From positions 246,651 through 310,650 of the forward strand of contig CAVSFO010000012.1 of NCBI GenBank assembly GCA_963727245.1: a stretch of 64,000 nt of DNA, in the 5' to 3' direction. This document shows, in pieces, positions 56,013 to 64,000 of this stretch. Source of the stretch: JBKQVT01 sp963727245. Lineage in GTDB: Bacteria > Planctomycetota > Planctomycetia > Pirellulales > Thermoguttaceae. Positions within the stretch are counted from its first letter, which is position 1. Each line of letters starts with the position of its first letter. The notes below the pieces were generated by a model. The model saw only the letters and a list, made by a program, of their open reading frames with translations. It ran no database searches and had not been told where the DNA came from. Both the position numbers and the translations under genes were made by a program.

Positions 56013-56025
56013 GGTTCTTCGCGCA

Positions 56026-59000
56026 TCAGTATGCGGCCTCGACTTGGACCGTCCCCTGCAAGTCGTGCAGGCGGATCAGTTCCTTGGCGGCGTCGAAATC
56101 CGTCCACGGCCGGCCGTTGACCGTGACGCTCTTGATTAGTGCTTGGCGTGGGATGACGCAGCCGCAGCAGCACCGCCCGGGGCGGATTGCGCGAGGGCAG
56201 CTGCGACCGTGGCCGGGATCTTGCCGTTTTCCACGTCGGAGACGATTTCGTACGCGAGCGTTCCGAAGTGCGTGGGGGCATTCTTCACGGTGATCTTCTT
56301 GCCCTGCTCCAGCCATGCCCGCGGCGTGGCCGCGGGCCAGCCAGAGCGCTGTGCCGTCTTCCATCACCAGCATATTGCGGAAGCGTTCGAGGAAGGCGGC
56401 CTCCTCGAAGGTCTTGTCCGGCGGACCATGGACCGCGTGCTCGTTGAAGACGTAGCCGTCGCTGGGCAGGATATCGATGGCATAACAGTTCAGGAACGAG
56501 CGGAGAAAGACCGGGATGTCGTCGCCGGCCAGGTGCATATTCGCCGTCCGTTCCAGCCCGCCCTGATACTGCCAGCCGGCGTCGAACCATCTCCGCCGAT
56601 TGCCGACATAGTGATTCTCCAAGAGCAAGCGATCTTCCAGCACGTCGAGATATCCCTGCACCCGCACGTCGTCGGGCGGCAACAATCCCGCCGGACTGAT
56701 CAGCGCCGCCGCCGACTGGACCGTGTCCCAATAGAGCGGTCCGACGTGTCGCCGGAGCCGTCGCGTTTCCAGCCCCATGCCCCCGTGCTCAATCCCGCAC
56801 ATAGCAGGCGAAGGGAATAACCGAATGGTACGTGCCGTCGCGCACGGGAACGACCGGCGAGAGCGCGATGGAGCGCTCGACCGCTGCGCGCAGGTCCTTG
56901 CGATAGGCTTCGGCCTCGGCCGCGAGTCTGGCGCCTGCCGGCGGGATCGATCGTTGCCAGGGTCTCCGCCAAGTGCGCCAGCGAAGGCCCAGTAGTAGGC
57001 CTCGGCACTCGTAGAACTGCATCCACAAGCCACCGCTGTCCGGCGTGACCTGCAGGGCCGGTTGCAGGCCCTTGCACCAGAGACGCTGGCCGCCGGGAAC
57101 CATGCTCGATAGCAGGCGTCGTTGCCGCAGCATCCACTGGGCGTTGGCCTTGATCCGCGGCGCGGACGGCCTTGAGCCAGTCGGTGTCGCCGGTCATCCA
57201 GTAGTGCTCGATCAAGGCCCAGCCGATGGAGCCCGGGCCGAAGGCATGGACGCCGTCCATGTGGCCGCCGGCGCCGGCTGGCCCTACGGCGTGCGTCAGG
57301 CACCCGTGGCCTTCCGAGAAAAGCCCGTTGGGGCGGTCGGGGCAAAATTGATGCCTTCGAATTGGGATCCATCGGCAGCGAAAGCCACTGGTCGAATCCG
57401 TCCTCGGCCGCCTTGTGCGAGCCCATCAGGTCGAGGACCGCGAGAACCATATAGGTCTCCGCGGCCAGGATGCCGTAGGGATAATCGTTGAACCACAGCC
57501 GGCCGTTGTTGGGGTTCTTTTCGCAGTGCCGCAGCAGGTGCCAGGCCCCCAGGTTCCATTGGGCCGTCAATCGCTCGCGAAGGGACCTGCACCTGCATGG
57601 GCGGTTCCGATCCGGCAGGCGGCTTGGGATGGGGCGGCAGGTTGTCGCCGCGCATCGCCGTGACGGCGCCTTGCCAGGTCTGTTCTGCATGGATGCGGAT
57701 CTGCTGGCGGATGGTGCTCAGTTTCCTGGCCTTGAGTTCCTTGATGAATTCCGCCGCGCTGGCGGCCTGCGAGGCCAACGCCAAGGGCGGCTGCGATGGA
57801 AAATGGGGGCGGGCGACGTGCCTTGTAGAAGTACCAAACGCCGGCCTGGCCCTGGGCGTCGGCGTGCGGATTGCCGGCGTGAACGCGCCCACAACATCCT
57901 CTTTCAGGTTCCAAACTCCTTCCACGCCCGCCCACCTCGGAGATGACCAGGTCGATGAGCGTCGTATCGCAGTAATGAACGCCCCTGCGGCCGACGACTA
58001 AGGAGATCATGTCGCCGGGTTCGACCGCGACCGCAGCCAAGTCCTTCGCCTCCTCGGCGGAGGGTATCTTCCGCTGGCCCCGTCCTTCCGTTGCGCCGTG
58101 CGCCAGCGTCTTCGGTTCCGCTTTGGTCACGCGCACGATCCGCCACTGGATCCCAATGCTCCCGCGCTGGGCATGCTCGACGCGGGCCCTGACCGCCACG
58201 GTCCCTTTCAGGGGACTCCGCCAACCGACGGCCACGTCCTCTCGACCCGGATGCATGGCCAGGCTTCGCGGCGGGATGGTGATGCCGGAGGTGGAAACCT
58301 CGGCGGCCGTGGGGTTCCCGCCGAACCATGGCGTGGCTTCGCTTCCCCAACCCAGCAGCTTCGTGCTGCCGGCAATGGAGTTCGTTTTCTCGGTCAGGAG
58401 CGTTCGTGGCGTGCGCGGGCTCGATCGCCGGCTGGGACACCGTGGGCGGGTCCGCCGGTCCGGCGCACGAAGAACCCATACTCGGGCGCCAGATCGGGCC
58501 GTTGTCCAGGTCTGCCGCCAAAAAGGAGAAGTTGCCCGCCTTCGTCCACAAGGTCACGATGGTCCGCGCCACGTCGTCCGGCTGGCTCGTGAACGGCTGG
58601 ACCTTCCGCCATTTCGACGTGCCCATGTAGAGCAGGCTGAGTTTCACGCCGCGACGGGCGGAACCTTCGCCAAAAGAACGCCAGCAGCGCGAGTCGACCG
58701 CCGCAGTGTGCCGTCGCCGTCCAGCGGGCGCAATCCGGCGGCGACGCCGTCGTAGGTTTCGATCCGCCCGCTGTAGTCCTTGTCGGCGGTCGCCTTATCG
58801 AACCCCATTCGATCTCGAGGTCCATCTCTTTCCAGGTATCCGCCACCAGCGCCCGCACCGCGGGGACGTTGTAGTCCGCGGCGTTTTTGGAGCCGCTGAC
58901 GCTGATCACCACGCCGCAGGTTGGCGTCTTCAGATCATAGATGCAGGTCTTCCCATCGGCCGATACGGCCGGCTTGAGCGGCTTCCTCACCGCGGCGAGG

Positions 59001-59404
59001 TTGTTCCACCAGGAACTGGCCGTGCCTTGGGCGTCCAGCGTGGTAATGATCACGTCGTCCGCGCAGGCCGACGCTTGGCATCCGCAGCCCAGGTCAATTC
59101 CAACCGTTGGAGCGGGCGGATTTCCTCCCAAAGCAACCCGCACAACGCCTGCTTGATCGCCGGTGCGCTCTAGGTCCACGGGCCTGTTCAGCGGTTGGCC
59201 GGCATACCGCATCAGCGTCAGCCAACTTTCCGGCGGGTTCTCCTCGGGCTTGCGGTGCGCGGTACTGGTACGCGCTGGCGCAATGTCGGCCGGCTGGCCG
59301 ACCCGCCGGTCGCAACCAGTGTCCGCCACCGCCCCGATCGAGTCGGCACGGGCGGCGAGAATGAACATCACGGCCATCGAGATGCATAACGAATAGGCTC
59401 TCAT
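56026..59404 (-). CDS. Large secreted glycosidase-like protein, many frameshifts
   Basis: About 1,120 residues when frames are joined. ATG 59402-59404 opens a signal peptide (MRAYSLCISMAVMFILAARA). An N-terminal carbohydrate-binding-like part follows (WNNLAAVRKPLKPAVSADGK, NVPAVRALVADTWKEMDLEI). Next is a V-E-P-G-D-M-I-S-L-V-V-G-R-R module, FIKELKARKLSTIRQQIRIH, and a helical catalytic-type region (WNLGAWHLLRHCEKNP, FNDYPYGILAAETYMVLAVL, GWALIEHYWMTGDTDWLKA, VLEDRLLLENHYVGNRRRWF). This order suggests a six-hairpin (alpha/alpha)6 glycosidase. At least seven frame breaks exist (for example about 58800, 58470, 57890, 57560, 57290, 56790, 56270). It is either a pseudogene or heavily affected by indel errors. 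Confidence 0.55.
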
Positions 59405-59487
59405 GGTGATCTCCCTAGAGCATGTAATTGGAATGGCACGAGTGGGGCTCCCATCGCTCATCTACCCTCAACATGTTCCAACAGAAT

Positions 59488-60543
59488 CTACTGACAATAC
59501 AACTCCAAGTTGCCCTCGGCGACAATCGACGGCGGAATGCGAATCAGCGGCGGCGGCATCCGGCCGTCCAGCAGGTGCCGGGCCAATACCTCGACGACCG
59601 CGGCGCTCCTGCTTCGGCATGTTCTGGAAGAACGTGAACTGCACCACTTTCCTCCGCAGATACTCGCCGATTGGAAGGTCCCGGTGGCCGCCACGGCCAC
59701 CTTTCCAGCCAGGCCGATCTCCCACACGCAACGGCAGACCTCGCGCCGTTGTCGGTGCCGATGTACAGGCCGCCCACGTCGGGGTGCTCGGCCAGGAGGC
59801 GGCGGGTCAGGGGGTAACTCAGCGCCGGGTCGTCGTCCGATTGATACACGCCGGCCAGCGGCAAGCCCAACTCGTCGGCCTCGGCGGCGAAGCCGCGGAC
59901 CTTTTCCGCATGGTCGGCCACGTCCCGGCTGCCGACGATCACCGCCAGCGGCCGGCCGGGAGCCAGCTTCGCCAGCAATTCGGCCGCCAGGCGGCCGCAG
60001 CGCCGAATCGTTGGTCACGCAGGTGAGCCGCGGGGCGGCGGTGATATCGGTGCCCAACAGGGCCAGCGGGATCTTGCTCTCGGCGATGCGGTCCCAGGCG
60101 TCGGCGGGCGGACCGACCGGCCCGGGACAAAGCAGCAAGCCGTCCACCTTCTCGTCCAGCAGTCGCAAAATCGCCCGCTGGTAGGCCGCCGCGCTGCGGG
60201 GTCGGCCACGGAACAAAACTCGGCGCGGACGTGGTGGTCTTCCATCGCGGCGACACTTTGCCGCACGGCGGCCAGCAGCGGACCGTAGTAGCTGGGCCAG
60301 TAGCCGCGGGATGGATCACACCCAGCGTAATCGGACGCCGCACCAGCATCTGGGCGATGCGGTTGGGACGATAGCCCAGCCGCCGGGCGGCCTCCTGGAC
60401 GGCCCGCCGGGTCTCGGGCCGCAGCGCCCCCTTATTGCCCAGGGCCTTGTTGACGGTACAGATCGAGACGCCGCAATACTGCGCCACGTTGTGGAGCGTA
60501 ACGCGTCGGCCTGGTCGGGGCGGTGGGGGGCGGTGCGGTGCAT
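59488..60543 (-). CDS. LacI-family transcriptional regulator, several frameshifts
   Basis: About 350 residues joined. ATG at 60541-60543. After an early frame break the LacI helix-turn-helix is clear: R-R-V-T-L-H-N-V-A-Q-Y-C-G-V-S, N-K-A-L-G-N-K-G, RRAVQEAARRLGYRPNRIAQ. The sugar-binding domain (ILRLLDEKVDGLLLCPGPVG, LAVIVGSRDVADHAEKVRGF, HPDVGGLYIGTDNG) is spread over three frames, ending G-N-L-E-L-Y-C-Q at 59488. It probably represses the surrounding catabolic genes until a sugar effector binds. A palindromic operator lies 14 bases upstream of the start. Confidence 0.8.
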
Positions 60544-60556
60544 GGCGGGCGGGAAG

Positions 60557-60569
60557 GTAAACGTTTAAC
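60557..60569. promoter_or_regulatory. LacI-type operator
   Basis: TAAACGTTTA (60558-60567) is a perfect 10-bp palindrome with a central CG step, extended to GTAAACGTTTAAC, the form bound by LacI/PurR-family proteins. It lies 14 bases upstream of the regulator ATG, in an AT-rich patch, so autoregulation is likely. Confidence 0.65.
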
Positions 60570-60674
60570 TTAAAACCAGGATATCTACCCCGCCCCCGCC
60601 CCGTCAACACCCCGAAAATGAAAAACCCTCCGGCCGTCCCGGCGAGCAACGCCCCCCCGCCTTCCCCCCAGAAA

Positions 60675-61456
60675 CTACGCCGCCCGCCGCGCGACCGTAA
60701 ACGCCTCGCCCGGCGAAGCAAGCGGCCTCGACCTCCGGGCAGAAGTACTTGCAGGCGTAGACGAAGCCGCCCGGGTCGCCGCCGCCCTGCTCGGCAAACG
60801 TCCAGTAGTGGCAGGGAATGGCGTAACGCGGCTTGGCCTGCTTGACCAGCCGGGCTGCGTCGATGTGGTTCATGTTGCCGAACACGCCGTTGATGCAGGG
60901 CAAGACCACGTCGGGCTTCAAGTCATCAGCGGCTGGAACAGGCCCGGGCGCAGCGACGTGTCGCCGGTGAGCATCACCCGCACGCCGCCGAAATCCAGCA
61001 GCAGGGCCAGCGCCGAAGGGGAAAAGTCGCCGTGATCGGCCGGCACCGCATGGACCACCACGCCGCCCAGGTCGTGGGCCCGATTGGGTTCCAAGCGGAT
61101 GCGGCGCTCGGCGACGACGCCGGCCTGTCAGACCCTCGTCGCATCCGGCCGGCGCGGCGAAGCGGCACTGGGGATTGTTCCGCGCGATCGCCGGCAGGGC
61201 GTCGGGATCGAGGTGGTCGGTGTGCTCGTGGGTCAGGATCACCAGGTCGGTCCGCACGTCCTCGGCCGCGATCGGCGCGAGCGAAAGCCGCTTGAAACCG
61301 TGCAACCGCTCCGACGGCGTCGGAGAGATAGGGATCGACATAGACGATTTGCCGCGCGGGCGTCTTGAAGGCAAAGCCCGCCTGGCCCAGCCACCACAGC
61401 CGCACCGCCCCCTCGGGCACTTCGGACGCCGGAATCTCCTTGCACAACGGAATCAT
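60675..61456 (-). CDS. UlaG-like metallo-beta-lactamase-fold hydrolase, frameshifted
   Basis: About 255 residues joined. ATG 61454-61456 follows GGGAGGTGCGC. MIPLCKEIPASEVPEGAVRL, RLWWLGQAGFAFKT and Y-V-D-P-Y-L-S-D lead to the metal motif LVILTHEHTDHLD, then an out-of-frame part, then KPDVVLPCINGVFGNMNHID and IPCHYWTFAEQGGGDPGGF. This order is that of UlaG/L-ascorbate-6-phosphate-lactonase-like enzymes. It may hydrolyse a sugar lactone in this pathway. Breaks near 61330, 61130 and 60920; the C-terminal frame ending at 60675 (S-P-G-E-A-F-T-V-A-R-R-A-A) fits the family end better than the longer one. Confidence 0.75.
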
Positions 61457-61557
61457 GCGCACCTCCCTCGACCGAGTTTCAAGAGGGCAGACATTGCTGT
61501 CTGCCCGCGGTGGCGACAGGCAGGAATGCGCGGATCCACCTGTTCTGTCAAAACGCC

Positions 61558-62357
61558 CTACTGCTGCGTCCACTCGATGGGACAGGTCGCCGCGGCCCCG
61601 CCATCGACCGGCAACACCAGCCCGGTAATCATCGACGATGCCTCGCTGGCCAGGAAGACGAGCGGGCCCACCAGGTCGCCGGGCTGGCCGATCCGCTTCA
61701 TGGGCAGCTTCGCGTAGACTTGCTCCATGAAGCGCGGGTTGGCGAAGATGCTGGTGGCGTTCATGTCGGTCTGAAACCAGCAGGGGGCGACGGCATTGAC
61801 GCGGATGCCGCGGGCGCCCCATTCACAGGCCAGGTCGCGGGTCAGCGCGGCGATGGCGCCCTTGGTCGAGCAATAGGCGGCGTTGCCGCGGCCCATGCCC
61901 TGCAAGCCCCCGCCGAGGGCCGACATGTTGATGACGTTGCCGCTCCGCTGGGCCAGCATGATCCGGCCCACCTCCTGGCACATCCAAAAGGTGCCGTAAG
62001 TAGTTCACCTCCGTGAGCCGGCGGACGGTCTCGGGCGGGATTTCGGCGGTGGGGACCCGGGCGGTGATGCCGGCGATGTTGACCAGGATGTCCACCCGGC
62101 CGAAGTCCTGGTGAATTTGCCCGACAGTGCGCTCGAACGGCCGCCTGATCGGCCACGTCGCAGCCATAGGCGACGGCCCGCCGGCCCAGGGCCGCGATCT
62201 GGCCGACGGTGGCGCCGCAGCGGTCGGCGTCCAGGTCGACGCCGGCCACGTCGGCCCCATAGCCGGCCAGTCCCACGGCGGCCGCCTGGCCCAGTCCGCG
62301 CGCCGCCCCCGTGACCACGGCGATCTTCCCCGAGAGATCAAAAAGGCCCTTACTCAT
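61558..62357 (-). CDS. SDR oxidoreductase, frameshifted
   Basis: About 265 residues joined. MSKGLFDLSGKIAVVTGAAR then G-L-G is the NAD(P) loop. After a break near 62140, V-D-I-L-V-N-I-A-G-I and TARVPTAEIPPETV follow; after another near 61990, NVINMSALGGG, Y-C-S-T-K (catalytic) and NAVAPCWFQTDMNATSIF. It closely resembles the KduD-like paralogue at 55251 in layout. It is the first gene of the minus-strand catabolic cluster. Sugar or polyol oxidation is inferred from context. Confidence 0.8.
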
Positions 62358-62529
62358 GGTCTCACCGCTGTTGTGGAAAAGTCCGGTAACGACCGATGTC
62401 TCGCGCGAGCGTCATCCTACCACATTGCCACCGGGCGGAAAATGACCCTTGGCGGTCTCGGGCAACTTTCATCTGCCAACCAGCTCCGTTGGCGATTCTT
62501 CTGTTCTCGTTTATCTTTTGCAAAATGCT

Positions 62530-64000
62530 TTAAGCGGCCCGCCGAACCTTGGCATCCTTGTCCTTGAGCAAGCCGGTAAGAGCTGGAACGGCCGGCCTGG
62601 CCTCGACCCCCAGGTTCCCCAGGGCGGAGGTGGCGTGGACTGGCGCGTCCACCAATTCTGGTCTTGAAGCAGTTCAATCAGGAGTGGGACGGCGGTCTGG
62701 CCTCGGAAGCGATCTTGGCCAGGGCCTTGGTGTGCTCTGCCAAACCTGCCAATTTCGAGTCTTGAGCAATGCGATGAGGGCCGGGAGCGGCCACCTTGGC
62801 CTCGGGGACCGATCTTCCCCAACGTTGCGGCGGCCGCCTGCGGAACCTGGCTTCTGGCTGGCCTCGAGGATATAATCGGCAAAGCCCTGGGACTGCTGCC
62901 GCTTTGGTCCCAGGATTGATCTTCCCCAGGGCCTTGGTGTGGCCGCCCAGCTGAACCCACGCTCTCCCTGGTCTTGTCGTTCAACAATGCGGTGAGCGGT
63001 CGGATAGCTGTTCGTGGCGTTGGGACCGATCTTTGCCAGGGCCTGGGCGGCGTTCTGCTGAATCTGCCCGTTCTTGTCGTTGAGCAATTCGATGAGGTTC
63101 GGGACGGCCCGCTCGGCGTCGGGACGAATCCTTCCCACGGCTTCGACGGCGGCCTGCCGGCACCGCTCATCCTTGCTCGTGAGCAGGTTGGAAAGGGCTA
63201 AGTTGACTGCCCTGAACTTGGGATTGATCTTCGCCAGCGCCTTGGCAGCGGCCAGCCGAACCCACCTATGTCTGGGCCCTGAGCAGGCCGGCAAGGGTTC
63301 GGTAGGCCGCTTTGGCCTCGGGACCGATTCCCCCCAAGGCCGAAACGGGGCCTTCCTGGAAGTCCCCGACTCTGCTTGACCAGCTCGATGAGGGCCGGGA
63401 CGGCGGTCTTGGCGTCAGGGCCGATTCTGCCCAGGGCCCTGGCCGCGTCGTCGCGGACCACTTCGTTGCGAAGCAAGGCAATGATAATCGCTGGTACCGT
63501 GGCCTTCGCCTCGGGGCCGACTTCCCCAAGGCCCGCATGGCAGCCTCCTGAATCTGAAAATCCTCGTCTTCGAGCAACTTGGCAAGGGCCGGCACGGCCG
63601 CCTTGGCGTCGAGCCACGGCCATCGGCGGCATACTCCCAGACGAACTTATCTTTGTCATCGTTGAACAATTCCGCGATGGCCGGGACGGCGGTCGCGGCC
63701 TCGGGACCGATCTTCCCCAGGGCTTCGACGGCGGTAGGGCGGATCGCCGCGTTCTTTTCCTTGAGCAATTCCGTGAGGGCGGGGACGGCAGTCTTGGCCT
63801 CGGGACCGATCCGCCCCTGAGGGACTGGGCGGCGGCCCGCCGAACCGCCCAATCCTTGTCCTTGGCTGCGCTTCGGCCAGCGCGGGGACGACTTCGGCTC
63901 CCCAGTATCCGGCGGCCTCGTCGGCTGCCGAGGGCGAACATTTCCGTTGGCGTCCTTGAGCGAAGCGACGATGACCGGGATCGCCTCGGGACCGATTTCC
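62530..64000 (-). CDS. HEAT-repeat (PBS-lyase-type) protein, 5' end beyond window, many frameshifts
   Basis: About a dozen units of roughly 39 residues of the form [AS]-A-x-A-L-G-K-I-G-P-E-A-x-x-A-V-P-A-L-x-x-L-L-x-D-x-[DN]-x-x-[VI]-R. Clear examples: AAVEALGKIGPEAATAVPAI, SNLLTSKDERCRQAAVEAVG. The last unit (L-G-V-E-A-R-P-A-V-P-A-L-T, then DKDAKVRRAA) ends at the TAA 62530-62532. Such solenoids usually bind proteins, and short ones act as phycobilin-lyase-like or scaffold proteins. Frame breaks occur about every 120-200 bases, the highest density in the window. The start lies to the right of base 64000. Confidence 0.75.

Overview
The window looks like a chromosomal fragment from a Planctomycetota bacterium, most likely of the Pirellulales/Gemmatales type. 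It is GC-rich. Two giant surface proteins carry the planctomycete LEPR-XLL N-terminal signature, there is a BBP7-type outer-membrane barrel and a PEP-CTERM protein, and the first gene carries WADAH...RTGxWP repeats. The intergenic DNA is full of hairpin repeats of the kind common in this phylum. This assignment comes from protein families, not from a marker tree.

The sequence contains many single-base indels. Clearly homologous genes, including the normally essential argS (35221-36970), are split between two or three reading frames. Most of these breaks are probably assembly or basecalling errors, because protein similarity continues across them, and they become denser towards the right edge. 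Affected genes are given here as single reconstructed features with approximate break points.

Layout. 0-8 kb: a WADAH-repeat protein cut by the left edge, a PfkB sugar kinase, a UroD-like protein, a TMTC-type membrane protein, a Nudix hydrolase and a pRiA4b ORF-3 protein. 8-14.7 kb: a roughly 2,100-residue S53 protease with DUF11 and FG-GAP repeats. 14.8-16.3 kb: an AHH nuclease toxin with an Imm11 immunity gene and an orphan toxin fragment. 16.5-20.8 kb: a 4.3-kb island bounded by a 44-bp direct repeat of the tRNA-Gly(CCC) 3' half. It holds a one-direction operon of two SPL-type radical SAM enzymes, a ParB/Srx protein, a methyltransferase and a DUF523 (TudS-like) protein, and is the best candidate for an undescribed system. 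21-34.5 kb: a BBP7 barrel, a second S53 surface protein coupled to a GNAT, an epimerase, a self-fused tandem acetyltransferase, thioredoxin, a coiled-coil protein and two tandem secreted paralogues. 34.7-38.3 kb: rsfS, argS, then a decayed stretch with dinD and membrane-gene remnants. 39-44.2 kb: a BlaI/BlaR1-type regulatory pair followed by a PEP-CTERM protein. 44.5-48.2 kb: a truncated GH43-like fragment, a double flavodoxin and a GT-C membrane protein. 48.5-50.7 kb: an AbiE-like toxin-antitoxin locus bracketed by copies of a UroD-gene 3' end. 50.8-62.4 kb: a minus-strand carbohydrate-catabolism cluster (UroD-like, sugar isomerase/epimerase, three SDRs, sugar-porter MFS, a large secreted glycosidase-like gene, LacI regulator, UlaG-like hydrolase). 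62.5 kb to the right edge: a HEAT-repeat protein running off the window.

How they may work together. The right-hand cluster reads as a LacI-controlled pathway for uptake and oxidation/isomerisation of a sugar or sugar acid. A palindromic LacI-type operator sits next to the regulator start. The accessory blocks (toxin/immunity, tRNA island, AbiE locus) are separate mobile or defensive insertions, each marked by duplicated fragments of neighbouring sequence.
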